Shown here: positions 14,361 to 21,801 of the stretch, one piece after another | Numbering within the stretch: position 1 is the stretch's first letter | How the letters are laid out: each line of letters begins with the position of its first letter | From: an uncultured Clostridia bacterium | Lineage (GTDB): Bacteria > Bacillota > Clostridia > Oscillospirales > Oscillospiraceae | Reading direction: 5' to 3' | Length of the DNA: 31,719 nucleotides | Assembly: GCA_947383645.1 (NCBI GenBank) | Contig: CANDEH010000015.1 | Coordinates: forward strand, 1 to 31,719 | The notes under the pieces: generated by a model | What the model was told of the DNA's origin: nothing | Database searches by the model: none | What the model saw: the letters and a program-made list of their open reading frames with translations, nothing else | Made by a program: the position numbers and the translations under genes

Positions 14361-14418
14361 ATTCTCGATATTCGAGTATCCTTGCCCTCAGTATATACTC
14401 GAATATCGAGAATGTCAA
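14361..14418 (-). promoter_or_regulatory. padR promoter with two inverted operator copies
   Basis: Minus-strand TTGACA (complement of 14413-14418) and TATACT (complement of 14390-14395) are 17 bases apart. Two 19-bp sequences ATTCTCGATATTCGAGTAT (14361-14379) and its exact inverse (14395-14413) carry the dyad CTCGA-N3-TCGAG. One fills the spacer between -35 and -10; the other lies in the transcribed leader. Confidence 0.8.
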
Positions 14419-14448
14419 CCCCCTCTCCCTGAAAAATCCACTCCCCCC

Positions 14449-14477
14449 TTGACGGGCGGCCCTGTGTGCCCTATCAT
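14449..14477 (+). promoter_or_regulatory. Promoter of the small membrane protein gene
   Basis: TTGACG (14449-14454) and TATCAT (14472-14477) are 17 bases apart, about 35 bases before the TTG start at 14512. It is divergent from the padR promoter, 30 bases away. Confidence 0.55.
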
Positions 14478-14511
14478 AGAAGCACCAAAACCCGGCAAAG
14501 GGGGTGCCACT

Positions 14512-14826
14512 TTGAGACGTTTCCTGAAAAAATACAGAAAATGGCTTCTGCTCCTCCTCGCCGCCATACTGGTCTCCATCGGCCTGCTCCGCAGGGAGGC
14601 GTGCATTGAATATGACATGATGAGCTGCAAGGAAAAGCTGAAATTCCACATAGAAACGGAGCTCCAGGCCTTCAGCAGCAGCATCTTTGAATCCATCGAG
14701 ATCGGCCGCCCCAGGTACAGCCGCGAAGTCCGGGAGTGGACCTTTATCGTACAGCTCAGGGGGGAGCCCCAGCCGCGCTACTATAAGTACATCCCCCGAA
14801 ATCGCGTCTTCATCCAAATCGCATAG
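14512..14826 (+). CDS. Small single-pass membrane protein of unknown function
   Basis: The protein has 104 aa, with TTG start 7 bases after AAAGGGGGTG; the frame is open from 14449 but that part is the promoter. A basic N terminus (LRRFLKKYRK) precedes one hydrophobic helix WLLLLLAAILVSIGLL. About 75 soluble residues follow (EYDMMSCKEKLKFHIETELQ, then VREWTFIVQLRGEPQPRYYKY). This looks like a membrane-anchored small domain outside the cell, with positive-inside topology. I do not recognise a family. It has its own promoter and terminator and is divergent from padR, so PadR could affect both. Confidence 0.6.
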   Translation: MRRFLKKYRKWLLLLLAAILVSIGLLRREACIEYDMMSCKEKLKFHIETELQAFSSSIFESIEIGRPRYSREVREWTFIVQLRGEPQPRYYKYIPRNRVFIQIA

Positions 14827-14829
14827 CGC

Positions 14830-14870
14830 AGGCAGGGTCCCGGAGCCTTCCCCGGGACCCTGCCTTGTCA
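14830..14870 (+). terminator. Terminator of the small membrane protein gene
   Basis: AGGCAGGGTCCCGG and CCGGGACCCTGCCT form a 14-bp stem with a short loop, followed by TGTCATT. It lies directly after the stop. Confidence 0.7.
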
Positions 14871-14907
14871 TTCCATGCCTTGAAACCTCTCAAAGCCCCC
14901 GGCAGAG

Positions 14908-15073
14908 TTTGCGCCTCCGGCGCAAATCGTTTTTCCGAAAACCGCGTTCTCGGAAAAACCCCTTGCGGGCCGCGCTCGGCCCGAACCTTTTTTTGAGGGG
15001 GACGGCCCACCGTCCCCCTCAAAAAATCGTTCCCCCGTCCCCTCGGTCTGAAATGATTGCGGCCATTTCAGAC
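14908..15073. repeat. Hairpin cluster at the 3' end of the phage module, with terminator
   Basis: Five hairpins in 166 bases: TTTGCGCC/GGCGCAAA (14908-14926), TTTTTCCGA/TCGGAAAAA (14930-14958), CGGGCCG/CGGCCCG (14966-14983), a 17-bp stem TTTTTTGAGGGGGACGG (14989-15005) / 15010-15026, and GTCTGAAATG/CATTTCAGAC (15046-15073), which overlaps the stop of the last tail gene. The 17-bp stem gives a T-run on the minus strand and is the probable terminator of the phage operon. Confidence 0.65.
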
Positions 15074-15634
15074 TGCAAGCTCAAAGCTGTACCAGGTGTG
15101 TTCCGCCGCATGGACCATTTCCCAGGTAAACCCCTGGGCCTCACACTCCTCCCAGGTGATATACCGGAAATAGAACTCCGTCTCCAGGTGACAGGGAATC
15201 AGATCCAGTATCACATCCCGAATCTGCTCAAACCCCTGGGGAATCCCGGACACGTCGGGAAAGATCACCCGGATATGCCCGTACTCCCCGGTCTCCTGGG
15301 CCTCCGCCCAGATGCCGCACCCCCGGATCGCCCGGTTGATTCCCGCCAGCGTAAAGCTGTCCCCGCTGACCTGGAGCAGCGCGGCGATGGCCTCCCGCCG
15401 CCGCCGCACGCCGTAATCCACCGGCCGGTGGGCGAAGAGGTCCTCCCACAGCGTCAGCCCCTCGGCCTCCGCCGTGGACAGAATGGCCTCCCGCTCCGCC
15501 CACTCCACGGCGGCGCAGCAGCCGTCCAGGGCCGCCCCCGCCGCCTCCAGCTCGCTGCCGCTGAGGGAGCCCTCCGACAGGTCGTACACGCCCAGGGGCC
15601 GCAGCATCTCCTTCAAATACGCGCCGTACCCCAT
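15068..15634 (-). CDS. Tail protein I-like baseplate protein (YmfQ/XkdU, DUF2313 type)
   Basis: The protein has 188 aa. The N-terminal MGYGAYLKEMLRPLGVYDL and the layout match the YmfQ/XkdU group, which joins the baseplate to receptor-binding parts in contractile tails. The central motif GDSFTLAGINRAIRGCGI is followed by HIRVIFPD and then the C-terminal region VILDLIPCHLETEFYF. It directly follows the baseplate J gene. In complete prophages the fibre genes come next; here the operon simply ends in a hairpin cluster. That missing downstream part is the main oddity. Confidence 0.8.
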   Translation of the reverse strand: MGYGAYLKEMLRPLGVYDLSEGSLSGSELEAAGAALDGCCAAVEWAEREAILSTAEAEGLTLWEDLFAHRPVDYGVRRRREAIAALLQVSGDSFTLAGINRAIRGCGIWAEAQETGEYGHIRVIFPDVSGIPQGFEQIRDVILDLIPCHLETEFYFRYITWEECEAQGFTWEMVHAAEHTWYSFELAV

Positions 15635-15638
15635 GCCC

Positions 15639-16691
15639 TCACGCCTCCCCGATGGTCAGCGACTGCAAGGTCGGCAGCTCCCCCACCGCCGCCGGCACAT
15701 CCTCCGCCGGGGCGGCAAGGCGGTAGTTGGCCACACCGGGCAGCTGATAGAGCAGGTTCCCCAGCTCCGCGCGCAGCACGCCCTTTCCCAGCAGCCGGCC
15801 GGTGAAGTATCCCCGCAGCGCCGCGTCCGCCGCCGCCGCGGCCTCCTGATAGGTGCAGCCCTTCGCCGGAGTCAGCGTCACCTGCAAAGCCACCGGCCGC
15901 AGACGGGGCGCCAGCACCCGCAGATCCACCGCAATCTCCCGCTTCTCCTGGAGGTACGACTGGATCTCTGTAAGCAAGGCCGCCTCCGGAACCCCGGCCA
16001 CCGTGGCCACATACACGTCCACCGTTCCAATGCCCCGGGCCCGGCCCACCGCCGTAGCCGCCGCCACCGCGGGAAAGCCCATGGCCTCCTGCTCATAGAA
16101 GGCGGCGTTGGCCCCGTTGGGGAGGCGGCGGTAGCTGTCCAGGATCCGCCGCCGCAGGGACTCGTCCCCCTCCTCCTCCGCCCCTCCGGCGAAGGGCTCG
16201 GGATTTCCGCACCGGGTGATCCCCGTCGGGGGCACCGCCATCACGGTAATCATCCCCGCGCCGATATTTCCGGCGCTGCCCGTCTCCATGGCCTGGGCGG
16301 GTACATCCACGTGGGTCTCCCCCGCCGGCAGCACAGCCGCCTCCCGCGTGGCAAAGCGGAGCCCGCCCGCCGTCATGCACACCGTTCCCGCCGGGATGGT
16401 CAGATTCTGCCCCGCCGCCGTGGAGACGAAAAACCGGACGGTTCCTATGGCCGCCGTGGCGGCGCTGCGGGCGATCCCCCGCGTCTCCCCGTGGTAGTCC
16501 AGATACACCCCCGACGCCGTCTGCGGAAAGCTCTGGGCCATCACCCAGTCCGCCTGGGCGTACAGCGCCTGAGCCTGGGCGGCCATGGCGTACAGCCGCA
16601 CCGGCAGGTCGCAGGCGTCGGTGGGGAGATAGCCGGCGCGCCGGGAAAACACCTGCATCATCTCCTGATAGATCGTCTCAATATCCCGCAT
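15639..16691 (-). CDS. Baseplate J-like protein (XkdT type)
   Basis: The protein has 350 aa. It forms the wedge of contractile-tail baseplates. Seen: the N-terminal MRDIETIYQEMMQVFSRRAGYLP, the typical QSFPQTASGVYLDYHGETRGIAR (two blocks), the small domain PAGTVCMTAGGLRFATREAAVLPAG, and VDVPAQAMETGSAGNIGAG. The C-terminal half has GTVDVYVATVAGVPEAALLTEIQ and the repeated beta domain. The start has AGGAGG four bases before the ATG. It lies 9 bases after the gp25-like gene and 4 before the tail protein I gene. Intact and of usual length. Confidence 0.92.
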   Translation of the reverse strand: MRDIETIYQEMMQVFSRRAGYLPTDACDLPVRLYAMAAQAQALYAQADWVMAQSFPQTASGVYLDYHGETRGIARSAATAAIGTVRFFVSTAAGQNLTIPAGTVCMTAGGLRFATREAAVLPAGETHVDVPAQAMETGSAGNIGAGMITVMAVPPTGITRCGNPEPFAGGAEEEGDESLRRRILDSYRRLPNGANAAFYEQEAMGFPAVAAATAVGRARGIGTVDVYVATVAGVPEAALLTEIQSYLQEKREIAVDLRVLAPRLRPVALQVTLTPAKGCTYQEAAAAADAALRGYFTGRLLGKGVLRAELGNLLYQLPGVANYRLAAPAEDVPAAVGELPTLQSLTIGEA

Positions 16692-16700
16692 AGTACCTCC

Positions 16701-17045
16701 TCACACCGTCACGCGCAGAGACAGCCGCTCCCCCTCGCAGACGAGCCGCACCTCCGCCGCCACCCGGCCGCCGCCGCTGTCCGTGAGCGTCACATCCTCC
16801 ACGCTGACCTTCTCCTCCCGCAGGGCCTGCGCCACGTACTGCCTGGCCGCCGACAGCCGGCCGCCTCCGGACTCGCCGCTGAGGCGGTAGAGCTCGCTGC
16901 CCAGATCCGGCAGCAGCGGGAATCCACCCCGCCGGGCGCACAGGCGAAAGAGCACCCGCTGCAGGAGGGCCTCCGCCCCCTCCAGGCGCACCAGACCGCC
17001 CCGGTCATCCCGCACATAGTCCCCGTCCCGAAGCCAAAGCTCCAT
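16701..17045 (-). CDS. gp25-like baseplate wedge protein (XkdS position)
   Basis: The protein has 114 aa. It carries LWLRDGDYVRDDRGGLVRLEG, then a helix LLQRVLFRLCARRGGFPLLPDLGSELYRL (two blocks), then AARQYVAQALREEKVSVEDV and an end strand RLSLRVTV. The helix with LPDLGSELY followed by an arm-like beta region is the pattern of T4 gp25 / P2 gpW family proteins that polymerise at the start of the sheath. Position between spike and baseplate J agrees. GGGAGGAGGAG directly precedes the ATG. Confidence 0.8.
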   Translation of the reverse strand: MELWLRDGDYVRDDRGGLVRLEGAEALLQRVLFRLCARRGGFPLLPDLGSELYRLSGESGGGRLSAARQYVAQALREEKVSVEDVTLTDSGGGRVAAEVRLVCEGERLSLRVTV

Positions 17046-17063
17046 CTCATCTCCTCCTCCCGC

Positions 17064-17468
17064 TCAGCACATGCAGGGCATATAGGGCACGCCGTTGACA
17101 CTCAGATCCCCCTGAATATCCACCGTCCCCCGAATCTCCACCGTGCCGCTGTTGCGCAAAATGACAGACGCGTCGCCGTTGTAGAGGCCCACCTCTCCCG
17201 GCTCCAACCCGTCCCCCTTCCACTGCATCAGCGTCCCGGCAATGCACCGCTCCTCCCGGCCGCAGCCGCCCTTGATTACCAGCACCGCATCCCCCACTCT
17301 GGGGCTCCAGACCACCCCTCCCGGCCCATACACCGGCAGGGCGCGGTCCTCCCCGCGGGTCACAACTGCCGCCTGACCGCCGCCGATGGTGGTCATACCC
17401 ACCTCCGCCTCGGCGCTCTCCTCCCGGGCCAGCTGCGCCGCGCCGGCCATCCGCCTGCCCATCCACAT
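17064..17468 (-). CDS. Baseplate central spike protein (gpV-like)
   Basis: The protein has 134 aa. An OB-like N-terminal domain (VVTRGEDRALPVYGPGGVVW, then PRVGDAVLVIKGGCGREERC) is followed by a repetitive beta section. That section reads EVGLYNGDASVILRNSGTVE, then IRGTVDIQGDLSVNGVPY, which is how the triple beta-helix of gpV-type puncturing spikes looks. The end MPCMC puts two cysteines at the tip, where P2-like spikes use histidines to hold an iron ion. The gene starts one base before the hub gene's stop region and sits at the place of xkdR. The spike would pierce the target envelope on contraction. The family call is from pattern. Confidence 0.75.
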   Translation of the reverse strand: MWMGRRMAGAAQLAREESAEAEVGMTTIGGGQAAVVTRGEDRALPVYGPGGVVWSPRVGDAVLVIKGGCGREERCIAGTLMQWKGDGLEPGEVGLYNGDASVILRNSGTVEIRGTVDIQGDLSVNGVPYMPCMC

Positions 17469-17469
17469 C

Positions 17470-18408
17470 TCAGTCTCTCGCCTCCATCACCACCGTGGTC
17501 AGCGTCCCCGCCGGTCCTCCCCGGCTCTCCGCCTCCGCCACATCATACTGTCCCTCCAGCCCCAGCGGCGGATAGCGCAGGGCCACGACGTCCCCCGGCT
17601 GGGCCTGAAAGCTCCCGGGCAGCACGATCTCCACCTGCCGCGCCCCCTCCCGGGACTTTTGGAGCTGATAGCCGGCGGTGTAGCGCATGGCCTCCCCGGA
17701 GCTCCGCCGGGGCATGTACAGCACCTGCCGGCGGCGGCCGCCCCGTCGGACAAAGTCCCCGTCGCGCACCGTCTCCGCATGGACGCCGCTCTTGTCCTTC
17801 ACCAGCACCTCCGAGAGCACGCCGTACCGCCGCTCCCGCACCTGACAGCGCACCACCGAGCTATCCTCCACCCGGAGCTGCCGTCCGCTGCCCCGCAGAG
17901 GGGCGGCCCGCAGCACCCCCAGCGCCGTCATATGGGGCGCAAAGCCCCCCGCCAGCTCCGTAAAACCGCTGACAGCCCGCCACTGGCTGCTGCCGCTTGT
18001 CACGCGGTACACCCCCCTCGCGACCAGCTCCCTCTCCCTCTCGCAGGACACGTAGGGCTCCGCGTGGCGCCGCAGTATCTCCGACAGCGTGGCCTGCTGA
18101 TAGTTCTCCGCCTCCGCCTCGTTGTCCAGAAGCAGCGCCGCCATCCCCCGCCCGCTGAGGCGGAGCAGCACCCCCTCCCCGGAGACCTCCAGGGCGTACT
18201 CATCCACCACGCCCAGGAGCGCCGCCTCCGCCCCCTCATAGGCGGCGAACCGGTGACACAGGGGCAGCACCTCCCCCAGCTTCCCGTCGTAGAGACACAC
18301 CGCCTCCAGCTCGTCGCAGGGTACGCCGCCGGTACGCAGAATGCGCCAGCGCAGGGTCACCGGCAGCTCAAAGCTCCGCCCGTCCACTGTCAAAAGCCGC
18401 ACCGTCAT
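17470..18408 (-). CDS. Tail hub protein (XkdQ / gpD-like)
   Basis: The protein has 312 aa, start coupled by ATGA to the LysM gene. The first domain (MTVRLLTVDGRSFELPVTLRW) and the second (LLRLSGRGMAALLLDNEAEA, then SEILRRHAEPYVSC) match XkdQ proteins. These form the trimeric or hexameric hub under the tail tube, related to phage T4 gp27 and P2 gpD. The C-terminal section YQLQKSREGARQVEIVLPG and QAQPGDVVALRYPPLGLEG resembles the hub's last barrel. The order LysM protein, hub, spike, wedge is conserved with PBSX. Confidence 0.85.
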   Translation of the reverse strand: MTVRLLTVDGRSFELPVTLRWRILRTGGVPCDELEAVCLYDGKLGEVLPLCHRFAAYEGAEAALLGVVDEYALEVSGEGVLLRLSGRGMAALLLDNEAEAENYQQATLSEILRRHAEPYVSCERERELVARGVYRVTSGSSQWRAVSGFTELAGGFAPHMTALGVLRAAPLRGSGRQLRVEDSSVVRCQVRERRYGVLSEVLVKDKSGVHAETVRDGDFVRRGGRRRQVLYMPRRSSGEAMRYTAGYQLQKSREGARQVEIVLPGSFQAQPGDVVALRYPPLGLEGQYDVAEAESRGGPAGTLTTVVMEARD

Positions 18409-18959
18409 ACCGGCACCACCACCTGCTGCCCCACCTGAATCAGATTGGGATTCTTAATCCCCGGATTGGCCCGCAGCAGCGCCTCCAGCGCCACGCCGTA
18501 CCGCCCGGCCACCCCCCACAGGGTGTCCCCCCGGGCCACGGTGTGCACCGTTCCCTCCTGCGCCGCCGCTGCGGAGGCCGCCAGCTCCCGCAGCCCCTCC
18601 CGGATGCCGGGGAAGTCCTCGGCAAAGGTGAAGCGGTAGCGCACATAGTCCGGCAGGGGCTCCTCCGTCAGGGACAGCTCCGTAAAGTAGGCGCTGGCCG
18701 TCTGCCAGACGGGGTGAACCAGAATCCCCGGCCCGTCCTGATAGAACAGGGAGGCCAGCGTCTTAAACTCCTCATAGGCCCCCGCCCCGGCAAACTCCCC
18801 CTCCCCCCGGAGCACCCGGCGGCCCAGCCCCAGATCCTGCATGCAGTACCGCCCGAAGGGGATCTTATGCACCGCCACCTGCCGCTCAAAGGAGATCGCG
18901 TATGTTCTGGGGTTGTGGGGCCACGTGTAGCTCTTATACCGCATCGGCGTCAAACGCAC
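18405..18959 (-). CDS. Tail protein with C-terminal LysM domain (XkdP position)
   Basis: The protein has 184 aa from the GTG at 18957-18959, eight bases after AGGAG; a TTG at 18977 overlapping the previous stop is the alternative start. Residues 1-120 are a beta-rich tail-end domain (YKSYTWPHNPRTYAISFERQ, then HPVWQTASAYFTELSLTEEP). The last 50 residues are a LysM fold: HTVARGDTLWGVAGRYGVAL, then LLRANPGIKNPNLIQVGQQV. LysM in XkdP-type proteins is thought to help the baseplate contact peptidoglycan or sister proteins. The gene lies between the 255-aa unknown and the hub gene. Confidence 0.82.
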   Translation of the reverse strand: MRLTPMRYKSYTWPHNPRTYAISFERQVAVHKIPFGRYCMQDLGLGRRVLRGEGEFAGAGAYEEFKTLASLFYQDGPGILVHPVWQTASAYFTELSLTEEPLPDYVRYRFTFAEDFPGIREGLRELAASAAAAQEGTVHTVARGDTLWGVAGRYGVALEALLRANPGIKNPNLIQVGQQVVVPV

Positions 18960-18973
18960 AAAACCCTCTCCTC

Positions 18974-19741
18974 TCAATACAGCGTAAAGCCGCCGTCATA
19001 CCGTCGGCTGTCCCTCTCCCAGCGGTCCGACAGCGCCTTGGGCGTCAGCTCTGTCTCCTCCCCGGCCGCCGCCGGCCTATACTCCGCCGCCGGAGCGCCC
19101 CCCGCCGCCGAAAGCATCTGCTCCGCCGCGGGGAAGGCCGGCCCCGGCGCCGACAGCCGCTGCCCGGCCGTCCCAAGTCCCCGGCGCGGCGGCGCGGCAG
19201 GCTCCTCCCAGGTGCGCTCCTCCCGCCGGACCGCCTCGGGAAGGGACGGCTCCGCCGTCCCTTCCCGCTCTCCCCCGCGAATCTCCGCCTCCTCCGACCA
19301 TCTCCGGCGTTGCCGCCGGCGGCGAACGTCCTTTGCCGTACTCTCTTCCGGCCCGTCCCGCTCCGCCGGCGCGACCGCCCCCTCCTCCGCCGCAGTCAGT
19401 GCGCTCCGGGGCGGCGGCGTCTGCCGCTCCGCCCACGTCTCCGCTGTCGCCGCCGTCTCTCTTTCCGCCGGTCTCTTCCGATCCCGCCGCTCGCTCCTGA
19501 CCGCCTCTCCCCGCCGCAGCGGCGGTTCCTCCGACGCCCGGGCAAGCCGACGGAACACCTCCTCGCGAAATCCGGCGTTCTCCGCCGCCGTCTCCCGGAG
19601 ATCCGCTTCCCCCCGAAAATCCGGCACGCTCAGGCGCTCCGCGCCGCCCAGGGCCTCCGCCGCCGCCGACAGCAGCGCGCGTACCGTCTCCATGGGAACG
19701 CGCAGCGCAATCTCCACCATCTCCGGCCTGTTCTCCGTCAT
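18974..19741 (-). CDS. Low-complexity protein in the tape-measure/chaperone slot (255 aa)
   Basis: I do not recognise a family. The gene begins by ATGA overlap with the tube gene and ends just before the LysM gene. In PBSX-like modules that place holds the tail assembly chaperone and the long tape-measure protein. The N-terminal 65 residues (EMVEIALRVPMETVRALLSA, ENAGFREEVFRRLARA) look helical. Residues about 70-225 are a Glu/Arg/Ala/Pro-rich disordered stretch. The last 20 (LSDRWERDSRRYDGGFTLY) look like a short conserved end motif. It has no membrane helix of the kind tape measures carry. It may be a chaperone, a vestigial length ruler, or a tail-tube cap. Function unknown. Confidence 0.6.
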   Translation of the reverse strand: MTENRPEMVEIALRVPMETVRALLSAAAEALGGAERLSVPDFRGEADLRETAAENAGFREEVFRRLARASEEPPLRRGEAVRSERRDRKRPAERETAATAETWAERQTPPPRSALTAAEEGAVAPAERDGPEESTAKDVRRRRQRRRWSEEAEIRGGEREGTAEPSLPEAVRREERTWEEPAAPPRRGLGTAGQRLSAPGPAFPAAEQMLSAAGGAPAAEYRPAAAGEETELTPKALSDRWERDSRRYDGGFTLY

Positions 19742-20130
19742 GCCCGCACTTCCATCCGCTTCCGCGCCAGCACGGACACCTTCTCCGCCACCATGGCCCC
19801 CAGCTTTCCCTCCTCAGCGATGGCGCTCCAGTTGCACCCGCTGTAGATCACCCGCCTGTCGGGCTTACAGATCACCAGGGAAAAGTCCTTAATGGTGTAG
19901 AAGTCGATGCCGTCGCTGATGGCGTCGTCGGTGGCATAGAGCCTAGTCAGCTCCAGCACATACTGGCACTGCCCGCCGATGGTGGCCACCGGCTCCTCCT
20001 CCCCGAAGGCCTCGATCACCTGACTGGTCTTGGTGGTCCTGGCGCTGTAGCTCTGCACCACCGCCACCTTTCTCCCCTCCAGCTCCAGATAGATATCGCT
20101 GCTGGTGGGAAACCCTGTCGCTTTTGCCAT
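19738..20130 (-). CDS. Phage tail tube protein (XkdM type)
   Basis: The protein has 130 aa. It makes the inner tube of a contractile tail. Seen: the N-terminal ATGFPTSSDIYLELEGRKVA, the segment VQSYSARTTKTSQVIEAFGE typical of XkdM-type tubes, then QCQYVLELTRLYATDDAISD and SLVICKPDRRVIYSGCNWSA with the final strand MVAEKVSVLARKRMEV. Length is normal. It follows the sheath gene after a 110-base gap with hairpins, unlike the tight spacing elsewhere, which suits separately tuned expression of tube and sheath. Confidence 0.87.
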   Translation of the reverse strand: MAKATGFPTSSDIYLELEGRKVAVVQSYSARTTKTSQVIEAFGEEEPVATIGGQCQYVLELTRLYATDDAISDGIDFYTIKDFSLVICKPDRRVIYSGCNWSAIAEEGKLGAMVAEKVSVLARKRMEVRA

Positions 20131-20240
20131 AGTTCTCCTCCTCCATCGTCACGCGCCGCCCGGTCTTCCGCCCCCGCCGCGGGGACGGAAGCCGGGCAGT
20201 CTTCCTGCCTCAGCGGCCCCTCTTTTCAGGGGGCCCATCC
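20131..20240. repeat. Two hairpins between sheath and tube genes
   Basis: A long imperfect stem CCCGGTCTTCCG ... CGGAAGCCGGG lies at about 20160-20195, and a second stem GGCCCC/GGGGGCC at about 20214-20235. On the minus strand they lie between the sheath stop and the tube start. Possible roles are partial termination or mRNA stabilisation; no clear T-tract is seen. Confidence 0.5.
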
Positions 20241-21290
20241 TCACACCGCAATATGGGCGGTCAGGCAGATCTGATTCAGCCCATGGGCCACGGCGAAGCT
20301 GAACTCCACCATACACACCGCCGGATCCGCGGCATCCGCCGTCACCGTCACGTCGCCGTAGCCGTCGATAATTTCCGCCGCCAGCTTATTCTCCAGCTCC
20401 ACAATCACCTGGGAGCGGATCGCCCCCCGGGTCTGGGCGGTATTCTTCTGCCGCGCAAAGCGGCTGCGCAGGGCGGCGCGGACCGCGGGAATCACATCGT
20501 CCACAATCAGGATGGTACTCAGCTCCCGCCACGTACTGTCCGCCGCGTCGCCGGTCTTGGTCCGGGTGGTAATCCCCCGCACCGCCGACACCGTCCCGCC
20601 GGCGCTCTCGACGGGCGTCACGCCGCCCCGGACCAGCAGATCGATGTCGTTGTCGCCGTACCGCGCCGCCGTGCCGCCCAGGCCCCGGAGCGCCGCCCCG
20701 TTGATGGGCGCCGCCGGGTCGCTGCCGGCGGCGATCACCCCCGCCAGGGCCGCCGCGGCAAACATCCCCGCCAGACAGTCGCCGCCCTCCGAGAGCACAT
20801 CGCCTCCGGCCAGAACCATCCGCTCACTGTTCAGCGCCTGGGCCCGGGCGATCAGCTCCGCCACGGTCTCGCCGCTGCTGCCCACCACGCCGACACGCTC
20901 CCGGCGGGCGGCGCTGGCCTCCTCCAGGCTGGTCCGCAGCAGCTGCTGCACCGACAGCTCGCCGCTGTCGCAGACCACCACCCGCACATCCTCCTCCATG
21001 CCCAGCGCGTCGAAGGCGTCGCCGTAGTGCTCCCCGTCGGCGGCCTTCACCGCCTTCACCACCGAGGCCCCGTTCAAAAACAGCAGCCGCAGCATGGTCT
21101 CCATACCCCTCGTCTCTCCGTCCGCGCCGAAGGCGGCCACCCCCGCTTCAAGGCTGGTGACGGTCACCACCTTCCCGCTCTCCCCCTTGCTGGACAGCGC
21201 GGCCAGCCCGACCACCTTGCTGCCGCCAAAGCGCTGTACCACCGCGGAGGCGTCATAGGAGGAATACACCCCCGGCCGCTCATGTACCAT
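20241..21290 (-). CDS. Contractile tail sheath protein (XkdK type)
   Basis: The protein has 349 aa from the ATG at 21288-21290 (MVHERPGVYSSYDASA); a TTG nine bases upstream is possible. The start HERPGVYSSYDASAVVQRF and the C-terminal NKLAAEIIDGYGDVTVTADA plus VEFSFAVAHGLNQICLTAHI are sheath hallmarks. The last strands are the arms that weave neighbouring subunits. The middle domain has RGITTRTKTGDAADSTWREL, also typical. It is shorter than PBSX XkdK (about 460 aa), like the compact sheaths of clostridial contractile particles. Its presence defines the module as myovirus-type. The start overlaps the end of the preceding connector gene. Confidence 0.93.
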   Translation of the reverse strand: MVHERPGVYSSYDASAVVQRFGGSKVVGLAALSSKGESGKVVTVTSLEAGVAAFGADGETRGMETMLRLLFLNGASVVKAVKAADGEHYGDAFDALGMEEDVRVVVCDSGELSVQQLLRTSLEEASAARRERVGVVGSSGETVAELIARAQALNSERMVLAGGDVLSEGGDCLAGMFAAAALAGVIAAGSDPAAPINGAALRGLGGTAARYGDNDIDLLVRGGVTPVESAGGTVSAVRGITTRTKTGDAADSTWRELSTILIVDDVIPAVRAALRSRFARQKNTAQTRGAIRSQVIVELENKLAAEIIDGYGDVTVTADAADPAVCMVEFSFAVAHGLNQICLTAHIAV

Positions 21291-21801
21291 CGTGCTCAAT
21301 CCAAGGCACCCCTTTCAATCTGAAATCCAGCAGCAGGCCGGTCTCCGCCTCCACCGCCGCCAAAAAGAAGGCGTCGCACTGGAGAGAGCCCCGCTGCAAA
21401 AACATCCCGCTGTCCCGGTCGAAGCGCGCCTCGCCCCAGTCCATCTTTCCCGGCCGCAGCCCCGCCGCGACACCGTCCGACAGCGCGTCGTGGGCCCTCT
21501 CCAGGGCCGCAAGACATCCCCCGGCCCCGGCGTCACGGGGCGCGTAGGCGTCCAGCGCAAGGGTGACCTCCGCCCGCCGTCCATAGACCTCCCGCTCCGC
21601 CCCGCTCCTCTCGTCCCGCTCCGTACCCAGATAGTTCCCCAGCCCCGCCGGGGCGCTGACGCAGCCGCGCACCCCCACGGCAATCACCGCGCCGTCGTAC
21701 CGTCCGGCCCACGCCCGGCTGTAGGCGGCCTCCGCCCGCAGTCCCCGCGACCGCAGCCGCTCTATCACCGCCTGGCGCACCAGCTCCACACCGCCCGTCA
21801 T
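21280..21801 (-). CDS. Tail terminator/connector-type protein (XkdJ position)
   Basis: The protein has 173 aa, ATGA-coupled to the preceding gene and overlapping the sheath start. It begins MTGGVELVRQAVIERLRSRG, then AVIAVGVRGCVSAPAGLGNY, a beta region VTLALDAYAPRDAGAGGCLA, and ends LLLDFRLKGVPWIEHDGT. The alternating strands with an N-terminal helix resemble tail-completion proteins that cap the tube at the neck. I assign this mainly from position immediately before the sheath. No strong motif is visible. Confidence 0.6.
   Translation of the reverse strand: MTGGVELVRQAVIERLRSRGLRAEAAYSRAWAGRYDGAVIAVGVRGCVSAPAGLGNYLGTERDERSGAEREVYGRRAEVTLALDAYAPRDAGAGGCLAALERAHDALSDGVAAGLRPGKMDWGEARFDRDSGMFLQRGSLQCDAFFLAAVEAETGLLLDFRLKGVPWIEHDGT

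Noticed and set aside
15474..17963. Plus-strand open frame of 829 codons across the baseplate genes
   Set aside because: Proline/Arg/His-rich translation without domains; a GC-rich shadow of four clear phage genes on the other strand.
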